Below are positions 1 to 14,032 of a stretch of DNA of 64,000 nucleotides, piece by piece. The number at the start of each line of letters is the position of its first letter. Position 1 is the first letter of the stretch. Source of the DNA: Scatophagus argus. Its lineage: Eukaryota; Chordata; Actinopteri; Scatophagidae. The position numbers and the translations under genes were made by a program. The DNA lies in NCBI RefSeq assembly GCF_020382885.2, contig NC_058504.1, forward strand, positions 13,961,019-14,025,018, written 5' to 3'. The notes below the pieces were generated by a model. It was not told the DNA's origin. It saw nothing but the letters and a program-made list of their open reading frames with translations, and ran no database searches.

Positions 1-75
1 GCCAGTGTGGAGGTCAAAGGTCAGCAGGGTGGATTGCACACAGGAGCTCTCACCTTCCTCCCTGGTATTTTCGTG

Positions 76-91
76 CACACACACACACACA
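76..91. repeat. (CA)n microsatellite
   Basis: Eight perfect CA units. Confidence 0.9.
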
Positions 92-174
92 GTGATCACA
101 CACAGAACTCACAGCAGACGCGAATAGGAATATAGCAAGCATTTACGAGCACATTGTTCTTGGAATTTTCTGAA

Positions 175-196
175 GTGTGTGTGTGTGTGTGTGTGT
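175..196. repeat. (GT)n microsatellite
   Basis: Eleven perfect GT units, about 85 bp after the CA tract. The two complementary tracts could pair in single-stranded form. Confidence 0.9.
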
Positions 197-2818
197 CAGA
201 AGCTCTCCAGGTCCATGTTAGCAGGTCATCATGGAGCAGGTGAAAGACGTTACCCATGGTCTCTTTCTATTTACAGGCCCAACACACACAGATAGCAGAA
301 CTGAGGGCTGTTGTGCTGAAGATAAACAGGAATACGTGTATTTATGAGCTCTCAGTCAGTGTGGCACCATGAAGGATCCAGGGAGATTGCGGTGTGTTAT
401 GGATGTACTTGTGTGGATCTCGGTGAACAGACTGCTTTTACATATTACAGGGGATTTAAGTGGAAAAGGAGAAACTGATCATCATGACTCCACGACCAAT
501 GTTGTATTTGTGCTGAAGTGCTTGTGCTGCTGGAGCTGTCAGCTTCCCATCCCCCTCTGAGAACAGTGGAGGAAGCCCGTTTCTGCAGTGTTTACACTGT
601 AAACGAACAGGAGCTGTGCATGACTTTCATTATTGTGGCAGACACACTGAACCACTGCTGCTCTTTCTCACACATCACCTCAGGCCTGAGTTTCTGTCAA
701 AGGAAATTCATGATTTGTTAGCAAGGACTTGGCTCTTATCTTTGTAATGTTGGCCATTATTGCTAGGAAGTAAACACTGAGATCTGAGACGTTTTGATTT
801 ATTCAGGAGCCTGAAGTGAGCCTTCCAGAAAGGTGGGTTAGAATCCCTCTCTGGGAATGCTATCACAGGCAAGTACAAAAGTTGAATTTGCATCCTGAAC
901 CAGGAAGAATCTAAACTCTAAACTTTCTGCTCCAAAGATGTTTCTGCATTCCTGCATGGTGGCGATTAACTTGAAGAGTATGACATGATTGTTAGCGATA
1001 GAAATATTTGGCCAAAACTACAACCATAAGAGCAATGCTATATGAAACTGTCATTTCCTTTGAACGTCAAGATGAGGAAACGTAAACACAACATTGAGAA
1101 AAGATCATGAGGTTATTAGTTTATTTATTATTGAACATTTATTTGACAGGGATAAGATCAAAACAGCTGTCTGGTGCAAGTGTCATAGTGTCTATAACGG
1201 ATGCTAATTTGTAAAACCAACCTGTAGAAGAGCTTTTATTTAAAAATAAGAATAAAAACAATAAAATTAAAGATGAAATTAAAGGAAAATGAGAACAGTG
1301 AGGTGCAGCGCAAGCACAGTATTTTGGTTGCCTTATTAAAAGTGAATTTAATTAAAAGGATAATGTGGGGCAAAATAATATAATACATATATAACAGACT
1401 CTACGAAGAATTTCTGTATTTGAAGCCCAGCCACAAGTGAAACACCCTCGGGACACTTATATATTATATATTATTAAAATGTATATTGATTCCTTTGTCT
1501 TATTTCACAACAGGCTCCATGTACCTGCCACCTGCCACTACATACAATGTTTTAATCAAATATGTTTCAATCTAAGCTCAACCTTTTTATGTCATTTATA
1601 GTTGTTAGCTTCCTCGTAACACAGACCGCATGATGGAATTCATTTATATGTTAATCAGTGACATACATACACAAACATAGGTTGTTTCGAGTCTTCGAGT
1701 CGTCACAGATTCTTGAGGCTAACGCAGCTTGTTTGAGCTCCTGTCACTTTATGGGATTTGAAGCAGAGCGACTATGGAGAACACGGCTCTCCATTTGCCC
1801 ATTTTGACAACCCGAGATGAATATTAACTTTACGGCTTTTACAACAGGAAGCCAAAAGGAAGTTAATTACTGGACAACGAAGTGAACAAATATTTGCTTC
1901 CTTCTCAAAAGTTGGCGTGACAGTAAAGATAACACAAAAGTCGACAAGTGTTCTAAGCTGACTCATATCTGTTTCGACTCCACTGCTGGTCGTAGCTGTT
2001 ATTTAGAGGAACTAGTGGAGAAACTGTAAAGATGAAGCTAAGAAGAGCCAGAGGCATATGCTCTGTGTCTTTATTTCACACCACTGTCTTGCTCAGTGGG
2101 AGGGCTGATGATCACACACTCAACTGTCTACTTCTGTGCACGATTCTGCACACCTACCTCTTCCAGCCCTGCAGGCACAGACATTTGCTATCTATAGAAT
2201 GAGTGCTTGCTCCTTAATTCAGGCTCAGTGGAGACCTGTGCTACAAATGGCAATAATAAATGAATCTCAGAGCAGTCGTTTGCCTGCTTCTCTTGATAGC
2301 TGTTCATATTCCTGTGAAGGAAACGTTTTTATCGTGCACAATCAGAAGGCCGATACTCCGTCTGGCACACATAATCACCAATGCTTTGTCAGTTATTCCA
2401 TGAGCCAATATCCAGGTATACCTAGAAAGAGTCTTATCTTCTACAAGATGTGGTTTTAAGTGAGGAGGGAGACCGTAAAGTAGGGATTTAATAGTGTGTG
2501 TGTGTTCCTTTAATGTACCTGCTGCTGCAGAGGCCCACATTCATCAGATACTCTTTAAAGTCTCTCACACAATGACAGGAAATAGGCTCATTCAGGCTTA
2601 CAGCATATCCATATGAAATCAAATTATTTAATATAATGCTCTCGTTCTCCTGCTCTGTCTCTATCTGTCTGTCTCTCGTTTGTGCACACGAGTTCTCACT
2701 CCCTGTTCTTTTCTCACTAATTCTGCTCTCTCGCTTGTCTTCACAAACAGGCTTTTTGAAGACTTTTCAGATTGGTTCCCATCCGAATATGTGTCATGTG
2801 AACAAATGACACCAATGG

Positions 2819-2835
2819 AAAAAAAAAAAAAAAAA
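2819..2835. repeat. Poly(A) run
   Basis: An uninterrupted run of 17 A. No retroposed gene is recognisable to its left, so a retroposon tail is possible but unsupported. Confidence 0.8.
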
Positions 2836-4884
2836 TGGAGGCCGATAATTTGCTTCTCCAAATGAAGGAAGATCGTTTTAGTATCTTTCGAATGTCTCAC
2901 CAGTGAGGGGAGGAGAATGAGGAGAATTGACAAGAAAGAAGCAGACATTCTTAATCTATTTTTAGAATAAAAACGTTGTTCAGTAAAATTGCACCATGGC
3001 AACAGCCTGAGGGCACTCTCATCCTAAGTCGGCTGGCATTTGACCCCCACCCCCACTCCGTACTGACAGTGATTTATGCAGTATTACATGCTGTATGGAT
3101 ACAGGGCCGTAGCTAAATAAAACATCTCTGTGATAAAGGGCTATTCCACAATATACGGTAATTTCTGTTGTATACTGTTTTCACGCTTGAGCTGTTTCAC
3201 CTCTGTTTCATCACAGTATGTTTCATTTTCACGCATCTGTGAGTTCCTCTTTGTGTTTCATAGTGTGACTGAGGTGTCCACCAAGAGCACTGGAAAATCC
3301 AATTTAATATGCATACTAACATCTTTGAGCATTCATCGTTTTTGCCAGTTTTCCTTTAGGAAGACACCTCATAGTGAAAACCTGCTCAGGTTTGATGAAT
3401 GTATTGTGAGACTGGATCACAGCTCAGGTGTCATCAGCTGATTTATCCCACTTGTGAGCACCAGACCCAACTCAGGTCAGATTGAAATGCAGCAGACCAG
3501 CTCTGCATGATTTTCCTACAAAACAATGTCTTAGAATGTTGCAAAATAATTCCTCTCAATCATTCTGATCCACTAGAAGTGTATCTATGAGCAGAGAAAC
3601 TGCCCTCTGCCTGTTTTTCCTGTGTGTTCAGGACGTTTCTGGGTGTTCGGAGGATTCTGGAGAAAGATAGTTGAATGTCATTATTTCCAGTTCCAAGGAC
3701 TAACACTCAACATCATCTTTCTTGCTAATCGCACATATGAATGGCGTGTTTACAAGCAGCAACCAGTAAATCCTGCATTCTGTGCCTTTAAAGACACCTT
3801 GAAGTATGCAGAGAATCTGTTCTACCTTGGACTGTGTTGATGGTATAACTTGTGCTTTGTGTGAGAAGACCTTTGGCATAGAAAATCTGTGTGCACATAC
3901 GACTACAGTAAGAACAGAGGGTCAAAGTTGGGACACAAAATTGGCTTGGCAGAACCAGTTGTTTCATTATTTCAATTCTTGCTTGTGTTTTCTCTTCCAA
4001 ATAAGTCTGGCTTGATCAACTGATCATCTGATCATGTTCTATTTTATCACTCTGTTGGACTCGGCAATGACTCGGTCTCTGTACAGCATTTAAAAAGAAC
4101 TCTTTTTGTAGATAAGAAAGGAGGGAAATGCACCACGATTTTGCCACCACCTTTGGTGTATTGGAGAAAGAGCAAGTCATGACATGAAATAATTACATAA
4201 ATAATTGGTCCAATAAAGCTCTGAAGTTTTTTTCAGTGTTATACAGACACGGATTGTTCTATAATAATAACAATTGTCATTGCATCATACTATTGTTATT
4301 TACTTAATGGGTTCCATAGTATGGCACTGAAGAGTTCCTTGTAATCATATAACAAGTGTTTCAGAGCACATTGTTTTGTGCCTGAGCTTCTCCTTGTTTC
4401 CCACATTCTTTCTTTCACAACACAACCCACACCACACCAGTTTCATCACATTTGTAAAGAGGTACCATCTTACCTTGGTTTGTGTAATTGCTTTCTCTGT
4501 TTCATAAGAGGCCTCATTAAAGGAGATGCAAATTCCAGTCTCACACACCCTTAATGACTATTCCCCTGGATCTTATTAGGCCTCGTATTCAGGAAATCAA
4601 TTAGTAACCAGAGAGAGATTACAGAGAATCCTTACCCTGATCAGGCAGCAGTTAAAGATGAGATGTGTAGTCATTATTTAACCATTAGATGTACATCAAG
4701 ACAAGCAAGACGTAGAGGAAGAAACAATCTAGCCCCAATACCACAGGCAGAGCAGGAGTAATGATGGGAGATGGGCAGAGATGAGGGAGGAAAGCTACAG
4801 AGCCCTGTCAGAGGGAGAAAAATCTGAATTGGCCTATTAAAGAGAGCTTGGGTGGGGGTGGAGGAGTGTGCCGAAGAAGAGAGA

Positions 4885-5020
4885 TGAGGAAAGAGGAGAG
4901 AGAGGAGTACGTGGGCCAGGTCCCTCTAAAGGTTCCTGTCACATTAGAGAGGCACCACTGTCTATAGTGCCTCCTCTCTAAAGGTACATCTCATTTGAAT
5001 GAGCTATCATTTTAGACTGT
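4885..5020. repeat. Hairpin-forming element, copy 1
   Basis: The core reads TAAAGGTTCCTGTCACATTAG, then an inverted repeat TTAGAGAGG...CCTCTCTAA around a short loop, then TAAAGGTACATCTCATTTG. A diverged copy with the same order of blocks lies at 19200-19330. This may be an old dispersed repeat or a duplicated regulatory element; I cannot assign a family. Confidence 0.45.
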
Positions 5021-5410
5021 TTGACTTCTTCAACCAAGATTCATGGCTTTTATATCCAAGAAACCAAATTCAATAGAGCACATCTCAGTGTGTGCGCAGT
5101 ATGAAAATGTGTCCAGAGCCTTTCTAAAGGACTGTGATGTGATTTAGTCTGTCTCCGATCCATAGTATTTCACTGACAAAAGAGAAGCCCATGCCAGCCC
5201 TCCTCCTCCTTCCTTTCCCTCCCGTCCTACCTCCCCCTCCGCCGGTAGTCATTTCTCAGCTATCCATTAACTGCACCAAATAGATGCCTGGAGGACGAGA
5301 GGGAAAGGTCTTCACTTTGTTAAAGGGATTTTCTGAGAGATGGAAGGACACAGAGAGAGGCAGAGGGAAAGTGAGGTAACAATGAATGGGGGGTAGACAA
5401 AAGGGTGATG

Positions 5411-5430
5411 GAGAGAGAGAGAGAGAGAGA
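5411..5430. repeat. (GA)n microsatellite
   Basis: Ten perfect GA units in a purine-rich stretch. Confidence 0.85.
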
Positions 5431-8400
5431 TGGGGGAGATAGAAATGGCTTTAAAACTGTACATTTGAGAGAAACAGGAGGAGGTGGATGGTGGGCTTTT
5501 AGCTTGGTGAAAACACGATGTAGAAAATAACTTGTGACCTACTTTTGAACATGTCAGTCGTTATGTTCCTCTTGGCCATTTCCCTGACCCTGCTGGTCAC
5601 TCATTATCTCTGCATAGCCTCTCATTCACTATGCATAAGATAGGGCCATCAGTCATAGCATGGAGCACTGCACCGTCTGAACAAGAAATCCTATGCTAGA
5701 ATTGCTATTCTTCTACAGCAGAGTACAATAACAACATCCCAAGCTGGCCTCTGCGCCAGCAGCTTCAGCCAGACCAGGATTTTTTTTCTTTTATTAGTTT
5801 TGCTAAGAAGCTGGAACATAATACTGGAGCTTCTGTCTACATTTTAAACTAAATGGGTATCTGCTACTGACCTGGAAATTCAGCAATTCAAAGTAATAAT
5901 TGTTTGGTTAGCACTCAGCAACTGTGTTTCAGGTACTCATGAGCAATACCCAGTAAGTTGTTGACAAAATAATTGTTGCCTTACCTTCCTTAAATAATAA
6001 GCTGCTGAAATTTTACTTATTAGTGGATGCCCATTTAGTCAGAAATAGCAACGAAACATTCTGTGAGAAAATACATGGAGAAACAAAACTGAGACTCTTC
6101 ACGCTGTATGTTTTGGTTGCTTCACTGACATTTGAACCCAAGCTTAGCCATTGGAGTTAACAGAATTCTGTGGACGCCTGAATACCTGCTCCTCCTTAAT
6201 GCTCTTCCATACCTAAGTTGTCGTGTTAAAAAGAGGAAAGGGCCTTCCGCAAAAAAGTTCGATGTTCATTATTTTCTAAAATATTATCAAAATGGCATTA
6301 AGATTTTCTTACATTTAGACAAATTACACAGAAGTATGTGGACACGTTAATTTAAAGTTCAAGACACCACCTGAAGTACCTTAGGTACAGACTTGAGCTC
6401 AGAGTGACACAAGGGACACCATATCTACTGTATAGTTATCCAGGCATTCATAGTGGATTATAATCATTTGTATTTCCTCATGAATCCACTCATAAACACA
6501 CATATTGCTTTCTTAAGAGTCTTATGGATGCTCTTAGGCTAGAAATGGGGTTCATAACTATACCCTAACTTAAATATGACGATATATTCACATGTGATCT
6601 TAATAGAAAGTGTTATTTAAGATCCCCTCATGTCACTTTTAGCACAGTTCTTCACCTTGGCTCTTTTTGCTGTCACACCTTGTGAAAAGGTTGCCATAAC
6701 AGCAGATATCATGTCGCTATCAGCTTCCCTCGCTTGCCTCTGTCTTGTTATGAGTTAAACTGACCTGAAATGTTGAGATGTGATGCACTTGTCATGGGGA
6801 CACTCGTGGCCCAGGAAACATAAATACACTGAAAATTCTCTCCCTGAATGACAGAGTGAATTTATAGATCGCTTGTGCATCAGAAACTGGGCCGCATGCA
6901 CACCACACCACACTGCACAGCTCCCTGGGTAATCTTCTCAGCTCAATCTGCTGTCACCCCTGGGACAGAGCAGAGGTTCAGCATCTAATATTGTCTAATG
7001 GAAGGCAGAGACACACACACAAGCATGGATGTATGTGCGCAAAGGAGGTCAGAAGTGAGACCATCACACTATGCCTCACCTGATTCCCATCATAACACCA
7101 CAAATTTGATACTGTGGACATAGATTGTCAGACTGCTAGTTAACTATGAGGCTACAGACTGCAACATTTGGGTGTTTGAAGGGCAGGCTTTCTGCTGGTG
7201 AACTGCCAGACCCAGATGTCTGGGAATGGCCTGGATATAGATGTAGATCTGGGTTCAGACCCTAGACACATTTAGTCTGTCTGCCTCGCTGGCCCCTGGT
7301 GCTTTCAGCCTCCTCTAACCTCTAACTGAGGTAATAGATGATCTAAATGCTTTTATTTTTGTCTTTTGTCTGTTTTCCCTCAATAACGTTAAAATTATTT
7401 CTTCTGGCTTATTAACAATTTGTGCACATGCAAGCTCTGCTTAAAAAAAAAATACATTAATGACATTGAGTATGGCAAGGTTAAATGCTTTCATAATGCA
7501 CATCATGAATGTGTAACGAGCAGCAATATTAATATTAAGCGGCATATTAACCCAAAGTGATGGGTTCAAGCTCAGTCTCTGGTAGACAAGGTTGCTATGA
7601 TGACGTGGTATTTGAATATCTGGGGACCTGTTAAAGGAAAATGAGCCCAGAGTGAAGTCTAGTCTATCGTGTATGTAGAATATAAACCACAGACGGACAT
7701 TTTATGGTCTTGTCTTTGTTCTTCTGTCCAGGTATGACAATGACTTATCAGACATAACAGGTGGAAAGGCTTAAAAGAGAGATGCAGGTGGGCTTTATAA
7801 GTCATCACAGACTGAGGAAGATGTCACGCTAACAAACCGCACTGAGAGGGAACAAAACAAAACAAATGAATGAATCATCCTATGATTGTTCTAGGACAAC
7901 TGGAAAATTGCTGTGGTTGTGTTTTGCTCCCCTGCGTGTGCATGTGTGGCATCTCTGCTCATGTCAGTTACTATGTTTTTGTGTCCATCAAGTATCCCCC
8001 ACATATTTAAAATGTAATACAAATGAAGGCTAAGCTAAAAGATACTCACTCTGTAAAAGGACCCTTTGACCTTGCTGAGATAGACAAAGATGTCTCCATC
8101 CTTTTTCTCTCTCCCCTCAGACTTTTATCCTCACAAATTCAGCCTCCCCCACTTTTGTCTGCACACATCTCTGCTTCTCCTGGACAGACATCCTTCCATA
8201 CGCCCACATTTGACTGTACTCCCGTCTCCTTCCTCCCTGAGCGGCCTTCACCCCCACATCTCCTCTCTGCCAGAGCAGCTTTCATTTTAACTATGGCTTT
8301 CCAGATGATCACATAGTATTGAGCCTTAGGCTTCACATCCCTGAAATGCACTGGTACACACCGAATGTGAAAATGAAAATAATGTTTAACATTTAGTTCT

Positions 8401-10229
8401 GAAGCAGTGTGATGTTGACATGAAACAGGTGTCAGAGGTCAGTCAGTGGTGGATTGGCTTAGAGTGCATCTGACGTAGTTTAGTTGGCGAAATGTAACCA
8501 TAAAAAATGAAATGAATAAATGACATGAAAAAGCTGATGTCTCGTGTACGTTAAGATTTAAAACTTAATTGTGCGTTTTATAAACATATTACAGTGAGTA
8601 AAAGCACATGAATCCAGTACAAATAATCCCAGGAGTACCAGCCATTTTATGTTCCTTTCCTTCTTGTCTACTTGTTGGATGCCACATACCGTGTGTTCAG
8701 TCATATTAGTCAAAGCAACCCTATTTAATTGGATCCACCTGACTGTGGGACAGTACAACATAGTCACATGTTTTGTCTGATGTCTCACAGACATTACTGA
8801 GATCTAAAATTGTGATAGCAGCTTGCTCTCAGCCGTGTTTAAACATTGGGTGCCCAGATGTTTCTTAATGAAGATGTTGGTCATTCATGTGTTCATAGTT
8901 CCCATATACATTTTTTATTTCACTAACCACTGGGCTCCTCTGCTCGTTTTTCTTTTTGTTTACTCTTTGCTTCACGTACACAACAGCTTTTCAGGCATCC
9001 AGCTTTTGTGTGTCAAGCTTGATGCAACCGTCTGCTTCATTGTTAGAAAATCTAATAAGCATTTAGCCTTTTTATAAAATGCCCTGTGACTGACTACTTA
9101 ATGACTTGAGGCCATTTACATGTACTTGTCAGCTTTAGCATGCGGACTAATTCATCAGCTGTCGCACTGGCACTTCCATAGACTGACTCCCCTGCAGTTA
9201 GCTATTATAATGCTAATGTTATGGATTGAGATTGGATTGCCATTTTATTTTGGACAGCTCGCGCATTCCCATGGTAATGCCGTAAGCAGTCAGAGACTGT
9301 ATTGCTGTAGCGGCTCAACTTAAAAGCCAGAACAACACTGATGGAGGATAAATGAGGCAGATTCAAACTGCCTCACAGCCATGATAGGACTAAAGATGCT
9401 GTTCCCTGCAGGCAAAGCAGTCTGAGCATCACACTCTGAATTTGACATAAGACATAAAGTGTGAAAGACACATTAATGCAGCAACACAAAGATCGTACTG
9501 TGTTTGTCCTACCTTCTTTCTGAGAAGAAATTTTGTACCTTAAAAGTCGGGACATTTTGGTTGTTCCTTTCATCGAGGAGGTGTTTCAGGCATGAAAAGC
9601 GCATTTCACAGATTTTGCATTTTTATACATTTGGTGGTATAACAAGAAGTGTGAGTGTGGTCATGATCGTGGCAGCAGAGCACGAGGTATCTTGGGTTTT
9701 ACGCTGGATCCAAACTTGCCTATGATGCAACTTTTCATTAGACTCTCCATGGCTAGCAGGTGCTGGTTATGTGTTTTTAAAATTTCAGAATTTCCGCTAA
9801 ATTCTGGTAATCTTTTCTTACCCCAGTTGAGGTAACCTACGATGACATCGGCAGTTTGTGAGACACCGTTGTATAAGACAAAACTCTGCCCTTTACGAGT
9901 AAATGTACACTAAACGAGTACATGTAAAATCAATGGAATTCCCCTTTAAGATTCAGCGTAAGTTAAAGGACCAACAGAAGAGATTTGTTAGGCCACAACA
10001 AGACCGTGGTTTTAATGTATTGATAGTCACATAATAAATGTTTACATAATGCACGCTAATAGTAGACGGCACAAGGTAAAAATATAAGCTATGACTGATC
10101 AGTCTCATTAAGACCAACATGTTCACTGCTTGTTTACATCTTATTACCTAGTTTAGATGAGAAGCAATGCACATAATGAATAACGTTTCCGCTGTTCAGG
10201 TTCCTGCAAGTGGCTGTATGGAAGGTGTC

Positions 10230-10680
10230 ATGGTTCAGCGTTTCTTTTTAGTTAGTTCCAGTTTTATTTTGTAGTTTTCTCCTCTTGTGTCTTGTTTTCC
10301 TTGACACTTCCTGTCTTTGTCTTTTTCCTACCCTTTCAATTACCTTGGTCAGTTTCACCTGTGTCTCATTTGTTTTCCCTCCCTACTGTATTGAGTCTAT
10401 GTGCTCCCTCCTCAGTTTGTCTGTATTTACTTTGGTACCTGTGCCTTCCTGGGTGATTTTTATTTTTCCTCGTCCTGCTTCTTGTGTATCTCCTTGTGTT
10501 GTTTTCTTTGGTTTCCCTTTTTTTCTTTTCTGTTTTTTGGATTATTTTCTGTTTGGACTTTTTTCTGTTTTGGCTTCCAGCTGCTTTTTGTTCACCCAAG
10601 GTTTCCTTTGTTCATCTTACCCATTGTGTCTGTCCTCCATTTTGAACTGAACTTAACAGAAGGTCATTAAAACTTTAGAT
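10230..10680. repeat. Pyrimidine-rich dispersed repeat remnant
   Basis: The stretch starts with TGTCATGGTTCAG and continues for about 430 bp as strongly C/T-biased sequence with GTTTTCC, TTGTTTTCC and CTGTGTC-type words, ending near a CATTAAAAC tail. This resembles a widespread fish interspersed repeat that begins with TGTCATGG. Long open frames here (121 aa on + and 77 aa on -) come from the composition bias and are not genes. Family assignment is uncertain. Confidence 0.4.
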
Positions 10681-12184
10681 ATAAAGAAATAAATATGATG
10701 AAAAAGAGAAGAGGAGACAAAGCAACAACTTGAAGACCCCTGCTGATGCCCCAGTTAACAGAGGGAAAAATGAAATCTAATTTGATGTATTTAATTTAAT
10801 TTCACCAAAATGGTAATCATGCTTGTGATGACGTAATTTACATTAGTACTTCTTGGGCCATAAGTTTTGGGAATATGGAATGCATTATGTCAGTAATGGT
10901 CCTTACAAGTATAGTAATATTTGTGTGTGAGTGAAACCACACACTGGAAATGTCAGCATAATGAACTACAGTCTGATGATGACAAATAGGAGAGCAGAAA
11001 CACACCCCTCTGCAGAATGAGATTACTGAAGCATTAGAGGTGATGTCACATTTAAAGGGTTGGTGCAGGTAATAAGGAAGTCATTACTGGTGCTTCTTAG
11101 ATGCAGAGGAACATGTGCACTTTATAAATGTGTTACTATTAGAAGAAGAAATGAATTACAGTTTATTTTTTTCTTCCAAACTGACCCTGTGTGCTCTCTC
11201 ACTCTCCTTCCTTCTACACCGGAGCCTGTAATGAATAACACAGGAGCACAATCATCCTAAAACACAGGCCATAAATCTCTTTCTCTCAAACACACACTCA
11301 CACGCTCACTCGCACACACATAACAGGTTTCTTGTTGAGCTGGTGCAGCCTGTAGCCCTGCAGAGCTCCTTCTGTACGTCAATCCTCCTCCCAGGGGTTG
11401 GAGGAGGACATGAATAGCTTGTGTACAACAACTGTTCTGATATTAAGTATGAAAGCGATCCATCTGTCTATTTATATTTGTTTTGTTTTTTTTCTGTGTG
11501 CGAGTACGCAGATGTTGCTGTATGTCCTGCAGGAGAAGGAAGTTGGTCTTTCCGAAGGGGCCTACATGAGTGTTGTTGTCCATGTAAATCAGAGCCCACT
11601 TATGGGAATGGTTTCATGATTGAGCTGAGAGCGAGGGAGAACAAGGGGACAGAGGCTAGTTATCCACTTGCTGATGTGGGACCTCGTGTGGGGAGCAGAA
11701 CATAGTGGAGACTAATCTTTCACCCTAACACAGCACTGTCAGCTGTCTCCCAAGCCCCTGCAATGAAGACAGATGATAGAGAATGGCTATGATCAGTGGC
11801 AGCGGGAATTCATTTGCTCGTGCAAGAGAGAGAGGGAAGAGTGAGGGTGCATGCATGCGAGTGTGTGCTCCAGTTGTACAGCAGTGATGGAGGGTAGTGA
11901 GCCGTGCTGTTTTCACAGGCCGTTTACCCCCCGAGGCTTTCTGTGTGCACACAGAGACACCCTGAAGTCAGAGACAACCATTCACATGGCTTAAAATAAT
12001 CAAGATAATCGATGAAGTAATCATAATGACTGCGGCTGAAAATGTAGCTCTGCTGTTGAAGTCGCGTTACAGTGAAGGTTCTGAATGTTATTGAAAGAAC
12101 GCAACAGAATTTTCTCCTCTTGGCAAATTAAAACTGTGATAAGCACTGTAATGGCAGTCATATTTTTTGTTATGTTTGTAGCGC
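10681..12184. other. Gene-free stretch
   Basis: No exon, RNA gene or clear mobile element seen. There is a CACACA-rich patch around 11290-11320; the rest looks like unique non-coding DNA. Confidence 0.55.
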
Positions 12185-12600
12185 GGCTCCTAAACCGTAT
12201 ATCCCAGCAACTATTCAATGGATTGCCATGAAATTTTGTACAGACATGCATGGTCCACAGAGGATTAAGCCTACTGATCATGTGCCTTGTCCTCCAGCGC
12301 CAGCAGCAAGTCCAAACTCTCACTTTACTGGTGGAATATATTCAGATTTATTTAATGGATTGGCACTAAATGTTATCATTCCCAGGGGATGAATCTTTTG
12401 GTGACTCACTGATTCTTCCTCTGGTGTGATCATAAGGTTGGCATTTCTGGTGAAAAGTGAACAGTCTCTCCGTTATTGCGTTGGCTGGTATGCCTTTTGT
12501 TGCAGGCATTTGTCTCACTCACAGAATAAATTGTAATGACTTTGGTTATCCCCCTCTAATTCCTTTCTAGTGCCAATGTTAAATTTCAGTATTTTGAGTT
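12185..12600. repeat. Degenerate fish interspersed repeat
   Basis: The words TATATCCCAGCAACTATTCA, ATGGATTGCCATGAAATTTT and TACAGACATGCATGGTCC occur in order, followed by partial echoes: ATGGATTGGCA...GGGGATGAATC near 12357-12396, and GAATAAATTGTAATGACTTTGG...TCTAGTGCC near 12524-12575. This phrase order (ATATCTCAGCAACTA / GGATTGCCATGAAATTTGGTACAGACATTCATG / GATGAATTGTAATAACTTTGGTGATCCC) is a common non-coding repeat in fish genomes. The copy looks old and rearranged. Confidence 0.55.
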
Positions 12601-13136
12601 TGGGCAACCTCACAACATGGCTGTTCTCCTCGTTTTTTTTTTCAGGGTGAGCTTTTCCCAAGATATACCAACCTCACAATCATCGTTAGTCACCGAGTCA
12701 ACAATTTCAAAGCACGAGCACTGAAAACTCTTACTCTATTTCTTCATGTCGCCTATTAAGACACCACAAAAGGCCATTGAGCAAAAAGTGATTTTATGAT
12801 TACACTGCGGTTTATATGATTCATGTTCCCTGCTTGTAAACTGTAACTCATATCAGTCTTTCTCTGCACAGTCAACGCGATAATCCTCCTTGTTAATGCA
12901 ACGTAATGTACTTGTGAAATCATAATGAGTTTGATTGTGGCAGCCGTCTTTTTAAGTACAGCCCAAGTCTTTGGCACAGATTCATACAGGCCATCTGGCT
13001 ACATGTGAGGTGCAGCTGATGCCACATGACCAATTTCTCTCTCTCTCTCTCCACCTCATTATCATCACTGGTTAAGAATCAATATGAAGTACAATATCTT
13101 TACTTGTTATAGTGGATGGACAATAGCAAAAGATAA

Positions 13137-13150
13137 ATATATATATATAT
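13137..13150. repeat. (AT)n microsatellite
   Basis: Seven perfect AT units following GATAAAT. Confidence 0.8.
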
Positions 13151-14009
13151 CACAGAGAAAATGAAAGTTAATGTTTTGCCCATACAAATTTCTCTGGTGT
13201 GTGTACTCTGTTTGTTCCCATTTATTTTGCTCACGTTCTCCTTGTATATCAATGAGGCTGTGAGAGATTAAAGCCCCCCCCCCCACAACATGAATGACAC
13301 AGAATAGGAGGTGCGGTAGTTAAGCAATAAATGGAATGTCAAATTGAGAGATGCCCTTTTCAAAAGCTCCCTCCGCTCTCTGCACCTGAGGGATATTTCA
13401 GAGGCCTCGATCTGCTGACTTATCAGTGCAGGCAAGAGAATGCTGCTTAGTACACACTCTATGGGATTTCGGTGGCAACACATGCACACACACACGGGCA
13501 CAGACACACACATTTTTCTGCGAGTGATTCCCCCAGCTCTGTCTTTCCCCGCCTCAAATAAAAATTGAACAGCCACCGCAGTGAACATCCTCAAAAACAA
13601 TTTGGCTCCCAGTTAGCTGTGGAAGCGGTGAACAATTGTCAGATAGCTGCGGCTGGAACATTTGTGGAGATCCTGACACCTCGCTTCAATACCAACTCTC
13701 TCTGCTCCAGGAATAAACACTGAGAGATGTACTGGAGACAAAGCAAGAGCAGGAGGCTGAAAATGACAGAAGCGCAGGAATACACAGATGTTCAGCAATG
13801 TGTGGCTCGCACACACTCGTGCGTGCACGTACAGTATATTCTGCAACAGCACAAAAACACACGCACTGATAAGCGCGCACAAGTAAACACAGGGGATTCT
13901 GTGAAGATGCAGCCCTCTTATCACCCCATCCCCCAAAAAATAAACAGCTCACACATGCCAACATGAGTGGATTTGAATAGTATTTTGGAAAAGCTACCCT
14001 GACTGATTG

Positions 14010-14032
14010 GTGTGTGTGTGTGTGTGTGTGTA
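14010..14032. repeat. (GT)n microsatellite
   Basis: About eleven GT units followed by TATAG. Confidence 0.9.

Larger units (their letters stand above)
1..10229. other. Gene-free stretch upstream of rasgef1c
   Basis: I see no exon with conserved protein motifs and proper splice sites on either strand. Open frames here are short (113 aa or less) and look random or lie over low-complexity DNA. Contents are CA/GT tracts near the left edge, a 17-A run at 2819-2835, a GA tract at 5411-5430, and a hairpin-forming element at 4885-5020 that recurs near 19200. It could be intergenic or part of an intron of a gene whose exons lie outside the window; the sequence does not decide. Confidence 0.6.

Noticed and set aside
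10285..10650. 121-aa plus-strand hydrophobic open frame resembling a membrane protein
   Set aside because: The hydrophobic residues (Leu, Phe, Ser, Cys) are what C/T-rich DNA encodes by default; the stretch looks like a dispersed repeat.
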